Assembly (NCBI RefSeq): GCF_009905375.1
Contig: NW_027417073.1
Location: forward strand, 1 to 64,000
DNA length: 64,000 bases
Source: Apium graveolens
Lineage: Eukaryota; Streptophyta; Magnoliopsida; Apiales; Apiaceae
Reading direction: 5' to 3'
Part shown: positions 1-11,518 of the stretch, in pieces
Position numbering within the stretch: the stretch's first letter is position 1
Layout of the letters: each line of letters opens with the position of its first letter
The notes under the pieces: generated by a model
Databases searched by the model: none
Seen by the model: the letters and a program-made list of their open reading frames with translations, nothing else
Told to the model about the DNA's origin: nothing
Made by a program: the position numbers and the translations under genes

Positions 1-1847
1 TAAGCCTATTTTCAGCTGATCTAAAGTCATGTGTCCTATATTCACCTTACTGACATCTTGGATGTGCTAGCTCCTTCTTTGACAAAGTTCTTGAGTTGAA
101 TCATTCTTCTTATTGAGGTTTTTATTTTTAAAATTACTTGCCTGTTTTAATTGATGAGCCTTCAACGAATGCTCCTTTTCTTCCTTCAACGGATAACTTT
201 CATCATCCGTTGATTCCACATCCGTTGACAATCCATCAATTAATTCTAACTCCTTTTGTTTTTCTTCCAGGCATCCTCACAGAATGATTCAATTACCTGA
301 ACCTTGGCAATCTGAACACTAACATCCCTCGATGTTTTCCAGGCCTTGATTACCTCTTGCTCACTTTCTAACTGTTTAGAAAGAATTTCTACTTTCTTAA
401 CAGCTTCTTCTAGTTCAATCTCAACAATTAAGTATTTAAGTTTTATCTTTTCAAGCTCAATTACCTGATCTTCTAACACAACATTCCTATCACTTAAAAA
501 TACATTATTCTCTTTGATCCTAGTGTTTTCTTTAGCTAGTGACTTAAGGGAAACACGCAAGTGATATAATTTATTGGACATATCATTTATGTCTTCATTG
601 CATTCATGTTTAGAAAGCTGAGAGAGATCAGTAGTAATTACCTGGTTTCTTGATGAACTAGTTTCATTTTTATCAGAATTAGCCATCAGGGCTATGTTGA
701 CATATTCCATATCATCGTCTTCATTGACTCCATCTGCTGCCCATCATCTTGAGTGAGAAAAGCTCTTTCCTTTTGTTTGAGCAAATTAAAATACTTATTT
801 TTGTAATCAACTTGCTCAAATTTCTTTTTATCAGAGGCTGGCTTCCTACACTCACTTGCAAAGTGTCCACTAATGCCACATTGTAACATTTGAACTTTGA
901 TTTGTCCACCATGTTTTTGTTTGGCTTAGTGAATTTTGTATTTTTCCTGAACTTCATCTTTGCAAACCTCCTGGACAGAAAAGCCAGATGTTCATCAAAT
1001 CATCAGAGTCATCCTGACTGGAATTGTCTTCATCCTCAGCTACTTACTCTTTACCCTTGCTTGATTCTGATTGCTGCTGTGCCAATTTGAGACTTGGCAT
1101 TGTCTTTTCCTCATTCCTGGCTTCAACCTTCTCACTGTCAGCTACAAGTGCAACTGATCCTCCTTTTCTCTTTCCCTTTTCCAACAGCTCATCTTGCTCC
1201 ATCTCAAGTTCATATGTTTTCAAAATTCCATATAATCTTTCAAGTGTGAAGTCCTTATAATCTTGAGAATTTCTTAGAGAAACAGTCATAGGCTTCCATT
1301 CCTTTGGTAGAGACCTTAGAAACTTTAAATTGGAGTCCTTGACTTGGTATACTCTCCCATACAGCTTCAATCCATTCAACAGTTTCTGAAATCTGTTGAA
1401 GGTATCATTCAATGATTCTCCTTCTTCAAAGTGAAAATATTCATACTGTTGAATGAGAATCTGCATTTTGTTTTCTCTAACTTGCTCAGTGCCTTCACAG
1501 ATAAGCTGTACAGTATCCCAAATTTCCTTAGCAGTTTGGCTGTTGATGACATTGTCAAACATATCTTGATCCAGGCCATTAAACAGAATGCTCATGGCTT
1601 TCTTGTCCTTGTGGACTTCTTCAATATCTTCAACAGTCCATTCTGCCTTTGGCTTGGGAATAGACTGTCCACAACAACTGTTGCAGTAGCAGCTGTGGCC
1701 ACCTTGTGTGGGATGTGAGGACCATTTTCAATGCAGTTGATGTAGTTCATCTTGAGAGAGAAGATGTAAATGCATCTTCACCTTCCACTGATGATAGTTA
1801 TCTCTTTCCAGGATTGGAATCTTTACACCAATATCCTTCTTACTCAT
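1..1847 (-). pseudogene. gag: copia gag (E0), frameshifted, incomplete
   Basis: Nucleocapsid/capsid polyprotein of the E0 element. The likely start is the ATG ending at 1847, giving MSKKDIGVKIPILERDNY, which matches the usual gag opening (a short N-terminus, then IPxxxxxNYxxWK). Frame is lost near 1740 and regained at 1595-1044, where the UBN2-type capsid domain is clear (AKEIWDTVQLICEGTEQV; LKFLRSLPKEW; LERLYGILKTYELEM). The zinc knuckle is split by a frameshift near 890: KCYN lies in one frame and CGISGHFASEC in the next. A coiled-coil-like stretch lies at 710-246, and the segment at the window edge (VNIGHMTLDQLK) resembles the gag tail of the 47-kb element (VNIGLMTKKQLK). At least three frame breaks make it non-functional. 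Confidence 0.8.
160..235. repeat. ATCCGTTGA motifs inside gag of E0
   Basis: Three exact copies of the 9-bp LTR motif, in both orientations, and one near-copy lie inside the gag coding region (TCAACGGAT at 187, ATCCGTTGA at 205 and 221, and TCAACGAAT near 162). Confidence 0.8.
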
Positions 1848-1893
1848 GATGTTAGCAGAATAGATCTTTAAACTCTTTGTATATTAAGAGCTC

Positions 1894-1905
1894 GCTCTGA
1901 TACCA
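1894..1905 (-). promoter_or_regulatory. primer-binding site of E0
   Basis: Read on the minus strand this is TGGTATCAGAGC, the standard plant retroelement PBS complementary to the 3' end of initiator methionine tRNA. It lies 2 bp inside the LTR end, as expected, and fixes the element orientation. Confidence 0.9.
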
Positions 1906-2258
1906 ATTGTTATTCCCAATGGACTAACAATGAGATTTACAGAAGGGGGGTTGAATGTAAATCTCAAAACTTTTTCAAGTTTTGAGCAGTTTCTAAGGCT
2001 AAGTGTTTTTGAGAACAAGTGTGTGAATTGCTTGAAGCTAATACAGACAGATATATTCAAACACAAATGTAAAGAACACAAAGAACTTAAAAACTTTTCT
2101 GGTGGATTTGTTGTTTCACCAGAGATGTGTTATTTCAGAAAATCTGTGATTCAAAGAATTAAATCACAACTGCTTCCTAGTACAAACTAGATGATTTTCT
2201 CTCTGGATATTCTAAACAGCTCAGGAAAATTCTTATCTAATTACTAGCTGCTACTTGG

Positions 2259-2266
2259 TTTATATA
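2259..2266 (-). promoter_or_regulatory. TATA-like box in E0 LTR
   Basis: TATATAAA on the minus strand, about 350 bp from the LTR 3' end, in the position expected for the U3 promoter. Assigned by motif and position only. Confidence 0.5.
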
Positions 2267-2520
2267 TCACCAAGTTTACAAGTGAAGACAAAACTGTAAA
2301 ATACAATTAAAAAGATTCTTCACATGTTTCTTCTTCATTTCTCTATCAAATGCAATTTAGGCTTGGCTGTAGATCTTTGAATACTTCCTTGTTTGCATCA
2401 GAATGGAAATGCTGCATTTTCTTGATTCCTCCTAGAGGCTTCCACATTCCAGTTTGTCTCTGTCAACCCATGTGCCTCTGTCAGCTTGTGAATTGTCACT
2501 ATCAACTGCTAATGAACTAA

Positions 2521-2720
2521 TCATCCGTTGAAGCTTTCATCCGTTGATGCCTTATCCGTTGAGGCTTTATCCGTTGAAGCTTTATCCGTTGATGCATTAT
2601 CAGTTGAAGTCTTTATCCGTTGAAGCACTTATCCGTTGATGGATATTATCCGTTGAAGCATTAGAGACATCCGTTGAAGCTTTGTTTCTTATCCGTTGAA
2701 GGTCTTCAATATCCGTTGAT
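2521..2720 (-). repeat. cluster of ATCCGTTGA motifs in E0 LTR
   Basis: Eleven exact copies of ATCCGTTGA plus one with a single change occur in about 190 bp, spaced irregularly by 13-28 bp. A further copy lies at 2922. In the element's own direction the motif is TCAACGGAT. The spacing is not that of a simple tandem repeat: the core is kept while the spacers vary in sequence. Confidence 0.9.
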
Positions 2721-3003
2721 ACTTCTTCACTTATACAAAATTACAAGGCATGAAATATTTACAATTAGCCCTCCTATTTGCATATCCACTAGTAGTCAAC
2801 ATGACTGATAATTTCCTACAATATCTAAGAATTACAACTTGAATCCAGAGAATGAAATGTGCTACAATACTGAACTTATTGCTAAGTAAAGCTACTCCTT
2901 CAATGGATAGCCAAGATGGTCTTATCCGTTGAGGCTACAAACACTAGATTTCTACTTAAGTGTTTTGTTTAACTTATCATCAAACTAATACATATTCCTA
3001 ACA

Positions 3004-3511
3004 GGAAGTAAGATAGTTCACGCTTAATCGTTATTCAGTTTAATAACTTGCACAAATATAACATTTTTAAACTAATGGCCTAATGATTGTAATTATTTTT
3101 TGCTGAGCAATTGGGATAAGTATAATGGGGATGAAATCAGTTGTCTGGGGAAGAAATGATTGAAAATGACTGTTATGACTGGATGCAGAATAAGGTATAA
3201 AAAATTATGTTAATTTTCTATAAGTAATATTCAATTACTGCTCTTAAGTTGGAATGACTGTTTAAGAAAATAACTGTTATTGCCTAGTAATCAATATTCA
3301 TTTACTTGGTTTCTTAAGACCACTCTCACAGACTCATTCAAATTTGCTTTAATGATTATTTTTAATTCTCAAAGTCTTGGTCTCTGTCTTCTACTACTCT
3401 AAGCACGCATAATTTCCCATGCATATGCTTTTAATAAGGTTTCTAATAAAATGATTATCAATTTAACCGCAGTGCAAGCTATTACTTACTCTAAAATATT
3501 GATTTTCAATA
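3004..3511 (+). other. upstream remnant of the Ulp1-like gene
   Basis: AT-rich sequence. A short open stretch near 3110-3195 reads EEMIENDCYDWMQNK and is followed by a GT donor, which suggests one more upstream exon. The first part of the gene was probably removed or separated by the E0 insertion. Nothing else was recognised. Confidence 0.35.
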
Positions 3512-6320
3512 GAATGTCGACACTGGTGAGATGCATCAAGATGATGACAATGATGATGGATGGGATGCATGGACAAATGCAAAAAATGATACTTTGGAAG
3601 ATGACAAATTTGAGGAGGATATTACTAAAATGGAAGAAAAGGTAATATTATACCTAAATATTACTGATTTATAATGCGTATATTAAGAATTATTATCTAG
3701 TCTTTAATACTATGTTTATTGTCAGGAGTGTGTTGAGTTTTTGCGTGACAGGGCAGAAAATATTTTTGATTTAAAAACTCAATTTGAAAGAGATCTTAGA
3801 AGAGCTATTGAAAGATATCCTGCTAATGAAAAATTTATGATTATCAAAGAGGTATTCAGTGAAATTTTCAATCCGGAAAACACTGATTGTGCTGAAAAAG
3901 AGTCAACTGAAAATTTTACTGAGGTAAACCAAGAGCTCTGCAATCCAAATGTTGAAATTGATTCGAACAGAGCTTCAAAAGATTTTACTGAAGAAGAAAT
4001 AAAAAATGCAGCAGTGACGCCTGATAAACAAGAGGTCTGCAATCCAAATGCTGAAGTTGATTTGGATCGAGCTTCTATACATCAACTAGACATCATCGAT
4101 TTCTTGTATTTGGAACATGGGATTAAGCCACCAAATGTTACTTTATCTGATAAGGAGAAGAGAGATCTTGCTTTCATTCCATCCTTTTTACTTGGGGTGG
4201 AGACATATATTGTACAACAGGTATGTCAGGAGATTAACAAAGATCATGAACAAATTATGGAAAATGAAGACTATGGCACTCCAAAGCAAAATATTAGAGA
4301 GAAAAGCACAAGAATTATAAAGCTGGGTCCATATGCCAAGTCTCCATATATCAATAGAATTATTGATATCCATGAAAAATTTACAAGTAAAGATATTTCA
4401 ATGTGGAAATACATGTCAATGTCAGACAGAGATGGATTGTAAGTAATCTATTCATTTTCTTTTTGTTATGATACACATATTTAATTGTAAAAAGATTAAT
4501 ATTATATTATGTCACAGGGAAGAGCTCTTTGTTTGGAATGGGATAAAATGTATAAAGGAACATCTGTGCACCTTGAAGAATAACGAAACAATGTTCAGTA
4601 ATTGACATATGGTCTGCAATACTGAATGATAGTGAAAACTACAAGTTAGATGAATCACTACTTCATCTGTTCTGTTCAATTGGTGGTTTGGTAATTTACT
4701 AACTTCTGCATTAATTAAATAAATATATTAAACATTTTTGTTTACAATTATTGATACTATTTGTATTGCAGAATTGGAGCTTCGATGTAAGCAAAAAAGT
4801 GGCTACCACATATCCTATCTTCCTAAGTAATATGGATAGTATTCTTGAAAAATACCCCACAAGAAAGATTCAGGATATTGACATGGTAAATAAACTAAAT
4901 GTATCTTGTAATTAGTTACATTATTTTTACTGATTTATACATGGTAAATTTACTGATTTTTGAAATTTAAATCTTTACAGGTGTTCTTTCCAATACATGC
5001 CTATGAACATTACTACTTGATATGCTACAATTTGAAGAACCCGACTTATTGTCTCATTGACAACATTAAAAGGGATGAAGATGTTAAGATATATTATGGG
5101 AAAATACCTATGATCCTGGTAATATAATTCTTACACTATCTGTTAATTCTTAAACTATTCTATATAAATTAATTTTTTAGTAAAAATGATTGTCACTGGT
5201 CAATCATTAAAATTTGACAGCAGGGTTGAATTATTTAATCATTAAAAGCTTATTGATTTGTTGATGTTAATTTGAATTTATTTCAATTGAAAAAACTGTT
5301 ATATTTTTGCTTTTTCGGTTGTGGACGTTGTCTCATATTTTTGTATTTTTGATTGTTTACGCGGTCCAGACCATTTAGGTAGTTGCAACTTTAACTCATT
5401 TGAGATTTTAGGTAGTTCTAATTTTGACTTGATTTGCCCTTTAATTCTTATTTTTAGGCGTTGGGGTTAATTGTTTGTCATTTTAACTTGTTGGACTTCG
5501 TATCTTAAGTTTATGTTTGTATTAGTGTTTGACTTAAAGACAAAAAACATATTAACTATTATAATGTGACTTGTAACAAATAATGATTTATGTTTGTATT
5601 AGTGTATTGGATTTGGTGGGCGATTATAGCCAGTCACATAGTTGAAATTTGAGTCTGCTGCAAAATAAAAGAACTAATAAGTATATATAATTTATTGATT
5701 ACATTATTTTTTCATCACTGATAATCATTAACTAAAACTAAGTAAATATTATTGATATATTAACAAGTTGCTCTACATTGCATCACTCTCATTTTGCAAA
5801 TTATTTGCAAGGAAAAGGTCTTAACGCTCTGGCTCAAACTGTTCGCAAGTTAAAGCTATCTTACATGAGGATGCCCTCGCAAACAGAATCAAACTCAAAT
5901 GATTGCGCAGTTTTTCTTATGAGACACATGGAAATATACAAAGGAAATAACCACAGTTGGGAAACAATTTTGAAGCCTGAAGGGGTAATTGAAATAAAGC
6001 TCTATATATCTCACTGATTTATAGAAATTTTAAGAGTAAAATTATAATTAATAATATTGCTTTTATTTCAGTTTGCTCAGTACACACAGATGATAAAGCT
6101 TCGAACCAAATACAATACTGCTATAATGACATCCCATATTAATGAAAAAAGGGCTGCAATAGTAGAAGAGACAGAGAAATTGTTCAAAGTTGATACTGAA
6201 CAGACAATCAAGAAGGTTGCTAATAGTAAGTTGCCAAAGCTAGTACAAGCAAAAAGACAGTTACATTTGCATCAAATCTCACACAAAAATTTGATGAGCC
6301 AAATTGACATTTCAGTTTGA
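3512..6320 (+). pseudogene. Ulp1-like (C48) SUMO-protease gene carried by a MULE
   Basis: A spliced gene coding for a Ulp1-family cysteine protease; family members cut SUMO from target proteins, and the role of MULE-borne copies is uncertain. Likely exons are: 3512-3640 (acidic, GEMHQDDDNDDGWD); 3726-about 4440; 4508-4693; 4772-4887; 4981-5118; about 5767-5983; and 6072-6320, mostly bounded by GT and AG. The catalytic triad is visible: His in AYEHYYL (codon 5008-5010), Asp in CLIDNI (5059-5061) and Cys in SNDCAVFLMRH (5904-5906), with a Gln before the Cys. The C-terminal exon ends in TGA at 6320. The frame breaks near 4600 (NNETMFSN then stop, while VIDIWSAILND continues in another frame), and the acceptor before the Cys exon gives the wrong phase by one base. 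The 5' end is missing. It is probably a decayed copy, though alternative splicing cannot be excluded. Confidence 0.7.
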
Positions 6321-7278
6321 TGACTAGTAATTGTTAGACATATTTGAAATCTTATGCAATCTCTGTCATATTGCAAAACATGTTACTACCTGATTCACTT
6401 TTTATTTGGGATTGAAATTGCAACTTTAATATACATTTAATTTGATGCAAATGAATGTGCAGATCCATTCTATATAAAAATGAATTAATGTTTTGTTTTT
6501 CATTTTAATAGCTAATAATTAATGTAGACATTGTGTACTTCTTTGTAGAATTATTTTAAAGTAATGGTAATTTACCATTATACAACTTAATCACATAATC
6601 TCAATTAGAAAATAAAAATGGAGTATTAACTATAATGACTAGACACTAAACTAGTAACAGAGATAAAATTTGAGAAGAACAAACATTCATATTTTATATA
6701 CATAGTATTGTGTTTGTTATAAAGAAATTAATATTATATGAGGGATAAATCAGAAATCATAGCTAAATATACATAGTATTGTGCTTCCTTTAAAGAAATT
6801 AATATTATATGATGGATAAATCAGAAATTATAGCCAATTAATCACTAATATGTGTTACAAAATTATTAAAACTAAAAAAAAAATCAGTAATCAGTAGAGT
6901 ATGATTTGAACACCTCACTTAGTTTTTCATGTGTGCACGCAGGTTGTCACCGAGATATGTCAATAATCGTTTATTCGGGATTCAGTAATCAGAAATCAAG
7001 TAACATTCCAAAATGTACTATACATGTAAAAAATATAAAAGTTGAAAGTCTTAAAATTTTTTCCATAAAAAGGACAAATTCATTCCAAAACATTTGAATC
7101 AATTTATCCTGTAACTCTGTTCTTCCTCGTAGGACATCTCCTTGCATCATGAGTATTTGCCTTACAGAAAGTACATTTCCGACTTCATTTTTTGGCTTTC
7201 ATCACAGCTTTCTCTGTTGAGCTAATTAGTCTCTTAAAATAGTTGCCTTTGTTCTTGCAGATATTTGGTATGAGAACA
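6321..7278. other. spacer between convergent MULE genes
   Basis: AT-rich sequence between the 3' ends of the Ulp1-like gene and the transposase pseudogene. It holds a 71-bp direct duplication (6697-6838). No gene or terminal repeat was recognised. Confidence 0.6.
6697..6838. repeat. 71-bp tandem duplication
   Basis: Two adjacent copies start at TATACATAGTATTGTG (6697 and 6768). They share AAAGAAATTAATATTATATG and GGATAAATCAGAAAT and differ at a few bases. Confidence 0.8.
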
Positions 7279-9640
7279 CTAATTTCTTCCGTAGGTTGTT
7301 CTCCAACCATAGCAGCCATGTGATCTCTTAGTAAATTCAACATCACAACCTTCTTGATCATCCAAGTAACTATTCAACTGCTTTTTAGTCTGGTGCACAT
7401 AATCTAGCTTTATAAAAACCATTCCCGCCTTATTAACAGCTTGACGAAAATTATACCAAATATGAGTCAATTTCAAATACGCCTGTTCCATCTTGGTATA
7501 ATCATTTTCTACTGAAACAGAATTAGACAGAGTCCCAGAATTTTCAACTTTTATCCAACGATTAAGAGAAAGCCTCAAGGGATATTTTGTGACTCCAATT
7601 TGCTTCAAACCACAAAATACATGTCTACAAACTATTCCACACATTACAAATTTTTTGCAAGAACACACAACATGATCTCTACTAACAGACACCTGCACAA
7701 AAATACATATAAAATAAATTAACTAAGATACTAGAATATTTGAAAACTGCAATAAAAAAAATTAATTAAAGGAATCCGTAATAAAACTTCTAAGGAGCTG
7801 TAATATGCTTGTACGCTTATACTAGAATAGTGAAATAATTATTACAAGTAAATTAGTTATATTTGGTTTCTAGATCTAAATATTAAGAACTAATTTTAAT
7901 TTTCCAATTAAAAATAGCATAAATTTATAAAAGCAATCACATACATTAACTTAAATAATCAATAATATGCATTAAAAAATATCACCTTGAATAGTTTATC
8001 TTTAACTTTGACATCCCTGATTTCCATATGCGTAACCCCTTCAATTTCCTCACTCATTCGCTTTATTTGCATGTCCAAACAAGAACAAATTTCTTCTTGA
8101 ACTTTATAAAATATTGCACGAGTGAATAAAGTTGCCGCATCTTCTATAAACCATCTAGATAAAGTCTCCGGAATACTTGTTTTTGACTCATGATCGAGCC
8201 TTGCAGTTTTGTTCCTTTGCCTTTCCATTGCACTTTGAAAATGCAACCAAAATTCACACAATGTATCTCCTTGCCTATGGAACTGCCCAAAAAAAAAATT
8301 CACTCTCTGATCTTGAAGTTGTTCGCATTAGACCAAACATAGGCTCGTCTCTAAAAAACGCTGGAATCCAAGAAGATCTGATGTAATACATCTCTGAAAG
8401 CCACTTATCTTCTAATTTAAACTCCTTTATGACTTCTTTCCACCCAATCTCAAACTCATCAATCTCTAAAACCGATGACCATATATAAGCCTTCATTTTC
8501 TCCATAAAATCGGTCTCTTTGCACAAATGATTACCTAGCTGTAAAATTTAGACAAAAATAGAATATAAGATTGTAACTATTATTTAGCACGAGTTTTAAA
8601 TAGAGTATGACAAATAAATTTTATTTTCAAAAGGAAAGCAGGACATATTTTAAACATATTATAATAATTTTTAACAAACATCAACATATTTAAGTTACTG
8701 CCTAATTATAAATAATTTCATTTGTCCATATACATGTAAAATTAAGCCTTTGGTAGTACTTGTAATCTTAACTATATAAACAAGAACAAGGTACTTATAC
8801 CTATGCCTTTAGAATCATAGTTCAAGTCAACAAACGAAAGTAATATATTGTAGTAGTATCCTGTACTTGAAAGTAAATCATAGTTCATTGTCGATGAGAT
8901 ATCTGCAATAATGTCTGAAATTAAATATATTGTAATACCATCTTTACTTAGAATTATGTTAACATGACAAATCACATGTAAAATGTTTGTAAATTATGAT
9001 ATAAGAAGAGTATAATCAACCATTGATTATTATAATCAGCAACTAGAAAAAACTAAATTTTCATATACTATACCTTAATAGGAAACTTTTGCATAATGTG
9101 CCACATTCAAAGGCGATGCTTAATAGCAAGCAAACCATTTTTGGCAGAAAATACATTACGAATAGCGACCTTCATAGCAGGACACTGATCAGTCACAATG
9201 ACAACTGCATTTATTCCCATAGATTTTTTAAAGATTACTAAAAGCTCAAGTGTAATCACCAATACTTTCATGTGATAGAAGGCAAGCGGCAAAGTAACCC
9301 ACTTGTCGTGTTATCCTACACCAGTGAAAGGGGCAAAGATCATATTGAACCTAAGAAATAAAAAATTAGTAAATGTTACAAATATAATCATTAAACATTA
9401 CTAACAGAAATCACTAAATATATATGAGTTGTTTATTTTCTTTTATAACTAAATTAAAAGTACAATTTTCATACTTATTTGTATCAAAAGTCGCATCAAA
9501 CAATATTGCATCACCAGTATAGTTCGAAATTCCGTCGACCGATTGCATCGGCCCAGAAAAGCTTGTCAAATGCCCACCAGAATCAATGTCGTAATCAAAA
9601 TAAAAAGATTATGATGTTCTTGAATGACCTTAAACTTATC
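7279..9640 (-). pseudogene. FAR1-like MULE transposase, truncated and broken
   Basis: Transposase of the Mutator superfamily, FAR1/FHY3-related. Reading the minus strand from 9640: YFDYDIDSGGHL and GDAILFDATFDTNKY (start of the MULE catalytic domain, first Asp); an intron near 9350-9480; MIFAPFTGVG then a stop; VVIVTDQCPAMKVAI (second catalytic region); and HRL-stop-MWHIMQKFP. Further exons carry DKWLSEMYYIRSSWIPAFF (8275-8526) and a helical region with SRWFIEDAATLF (about 7985-8303). The last exon (7279-7698) has the SWIM finger CSCKKFVMCGIVCRHVF, which follows the CxCx(n)CxH pattern. Two in-frame stops and the loss of the whole N-terminal FAR1 DNA-binding part by insertion of copia element F at 9640 make it a pseudogene. 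Confidence 0.8.
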
Positions 9641-9730
9641 TGTTAGGCCTCAATGATACTATAGAAGGGGGTTGAATATAGTATCTACAATCAATTCGAT
9701 TATGAACACAAGTATGTACCAGAAAACAAG

Positions 9731-9736
9731 TTTATT
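9731..9736 (-). terminator. poly(A) signal in F LTR
   Basis: AATAAA on the minus strand, downstream of the TATA box. The D LTR carries AATAAA in the equivalent place. Confidence 0.5.
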
Positions 9737-9870
9737 CAATATAACAACTCTGTTACAATAGGTTTAATCTACTCTCTCAGTGATGTATGATATCACTAAG
9801 AGCTGCTAGGTTACAATATATAATGTTCTCGTGAATTATAACACAATCTAGTGTAAACCCTAAGTTGTGT

Positions 9871-9877
9871 TTATATA
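9871..9877 (-). promoter_or_regulatory. TATA box in F LTR
   Basis: TATATAA on the minus strand within CTATATAAACACA. The D LTR has the equivalent TATATAAACACA. Confidence 0.6.
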
Positions 9878-10214
9878 GTACATAGTTACAAGATATCTTC
9901 TAATTGATATAAAATTATATCTCTTCCTAAAATATATCAATCAAATTTTATCTTTTTACAAGTCTTCTGGTCGTCCAACTCTTAAAGCATATCTTCCTTT
10001 GTTAGTCCAGATCCTCTCCTACAAATCAGCCGCATTTACGTCTAAAGCATATCCTTCCTTAAGTTCTGATATTACAAGTTCTGATACCTTAAGTTCTGAC
10101 ATCTTCCTGTCTTCAGTAAATCCTGATTTCCCAGCTAAGTCCTGATAAGTCATGATATTAAGTTCTGAAACTAAACACATCAGATTAGTCATGACATCAC
10201 AAATATATCTAACA

Positions 10215-10228
10215 ATCTCCCCCAACTT
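10215..10228 (-). promoter_or_regulatory. polypurine tract of F
   Basis: Reads AAGTTGGGGGAGAT on the minus strand directly before the LTR. It is the primer for plus-strand DNA synthesis, and the same sequence is found next to the LTRs of elements C and G. It shows that this LTR is the 3' one. Confidence 0.85.
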
Positions 10229-10359
10229 GTAAATATGAAAATATACAAGTTAATAGATTTTGATGATGTCAAAAACATTTAAGTACAAATGCAATGAGAG
10301 TTTATTTTAGACAACTACTACAACTTACAGTCCTTGCAGCTTTTACCAATCTTACTGAA

Positions 10360-11090
10360 TCAACCTGAATCCAAAATGATTCTTGACAAAGTTTTTGATA
10401 TCAGCTTCTCTTCTGCATTTCTCAAGACTTGAGCTAATTTAGCCTTGACTTGCTGTAGTTCTTCATCTTGACTTCCAATCTGGTAGATGGTAGTCCTAAG
10501 TGCTGAAATGTGATTTCTTTCCAATACATCGCCAAGTTTGATTACCCTTGGATGAGAGGAGTCTTTCATTGGTAGCATAGATATTTCTCTTTTAGAATAA
10601 CTTCTATCTTAGCAGAATTCTTCTTCATTGGAATTTCTCTTCCATCATCTTCAACTATCTTGGAATAAATTATGTAACCCTTGATCCAGAGATTCTGGCT
10701 TTATCCCTTATGGTCTTCATCATGAAATTTGACCATCTTCTGGTAACCTCAGACTTTATCTACAAAAGATAATGAATGAATTGAAGTTCTTTAAGAGATC
10801 TTCTTTCCTTCCTTATCACTCCTTTGAATAGTAGATTTATCAGAAATCTTACTATCAGGTACTTTCTGAATAGGAATTCTGCTAACTTGCTTTCCTTGAC
10901 TTTGACCTTTGCCCTTTCTAGGATTTCCCTGGTCATCTTCAGAATTATCCTTTTTTTTAGTGTTCTTGCTAATTGAGCATTTGGACTTAACTACCTTCTC
11001 CCCCTTTTTGGCATCATCTGTTAGGAGTAGAGAAAGAAGGAGTTCCACTGAAGATTGGATCTCATTTAAAATAACATCCTTTGGTGCCAT
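10360..11090 (-). pseudogene. post-pol region of F with two short open frames
   Basis: Two open frames lie between pol (missing) and the polypurine tract. 11090-10791 gives a 99-residue, lysine- and serine-rich protein starting MAPKDVILNEIQSS. 10578-10360 gives 72 residues rich in charged and leucine residues, possibly a coiled coil (LQQVKAKLAQVLRNAEEKL). SIRE-like copia elements often have an extra frame here, and these may be pieces of one such frame broken by frameshifts. No known domain was recognised. Confidence 0.45.
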
Positions 11091-11518
11091 TTCTGTTGAA
11101 AAATCAAGTGAAAATTTTTCTGGGAAATATAACCGTTACAGTAAATACTAAAAATAAGTCAAGTAAATAAATAATGTCACACAAGCATCAGGATTTGCAT
11201 CAGAACTTGACTATTAATCAGAATTTAACAATCATCAGAACATGGGCTTCTGTACTCAAAAAGTGAATGACTATTTCTGTGTTTCTTCACCACAAATACG
11301 ACTGTTTCTTCAGAGTTTAATCATCAAAACATAATCAGAACTTGTCCTCAGAATTTATGCAAATGATACTTAACAATTTGACAGAAACAGCTTAATCACC
11401 ACAGTAATTTTCATCATTCATATGGAGTGATAACGTGTGTATGTGCAAATGATTAGATAAAGATTAAAGTCTGATAAACTTCTGTATATCTTAGAAATAA
11501 GGCATAACTAAGAAAAAT

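Larger units (their letters stand above)
1..3003 (-). mobile_element. Ty1/copia retrotransposon E0, 5' part only
   Basis: A copia element read right to left. It shows a 5' LTR, a primer-binding site and a gag region in the expected order, and runs off the left edge of the window, so pol and the 3' LTR are not visible. The long gag with a zinc knuckle and a lysine-rich tail resembles the SIRE/Maximus lineage of plant copia elements (inference from layout and similarity to the two fuller elements in this window). The right edge abuts MULE sequence, so it probably inserted into the MULE. Its target duplication would start with GGAAG at 3004 but cannot be confirmed without the other end. Confidence 0.85.
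1908..3003 (-). repeat. 5' LTR of copia element E0
   Basis: An LTR of about 1.1 kb with TG...CA ends: on the minus strand it starts TGTTAGGAATATG at 3003 and ends GGGAATAACA at 1908, directly before the PBS. It contains a TATA-like site, a C-tract near the 3' end (CAACCCCCCTTCT) that is shared by the other copia LTRs in this window, and a dense cluster of a 9-bp motif. No partner LTR is in the window. Confidence 0.85.
3004..9640. mobile_element. MULE remnant with Ulp1-like gene and FAR1-like transposase
   Basis: Two gene remnants face each other here: a C48 (Ulp1/SENP) protease gene on the plus strand and a MULE-type transposase with a SWIM zinc finger on the minus strand. Plant MULEs that carry Ulp1-like genes are known (the Kaonashi type in Arabidopsis, and similar elements in melon), so I read both as parts of one element. 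Both ends are cut: E0 begins at 3003 and copia element F at 9641. I could not find terminal inverted repeats, and that the two genes belong to one element is an inference. Confidence 0.6.
9641..10214 (-). repeat. 3' LTR of copia element F
   Basis: An LTR of about 574 bp, TGTTAG...CTAACA on the minus strand, next to a polypurine tract. It holds a TATA box, a poly(A) signal and several copies of the ATCAGNACTT motif (10060-10180), seen on the plus strand as AAGTTCTGAT, TAAGTTCTGACA and AAGTCCTGAT. Confidence 0.85.
9641..11518 (-). mobile_element. Ty1/copia element F, 3' part
   Basis: The 3' end of a minus-strand copia element: 3' LTR, polypurine tract and about 1.3 kb of the region downstream of pol. 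Its LTR starts TGTTAGATATATTTG and shares most of its U3 with the element at 47248, so F and D are the same family. Gypsy copy A begins at 11519, and the rest of F does not reappear on the far side of A. Confidence 0.8.

Noticed and set aside
3741..4442. 233-residue frame as a complete stand-alone gene
   Set aside because: It is one internal exon of the Ulp1-like gene; it starts inside an exon and ends in an intron at GTAAGT.
9641..10214. solo LTR
   Set aside because: A polypurine tract and family-like post-pol sequence adjoin it, so it is the 3' LTR of a truncated element.
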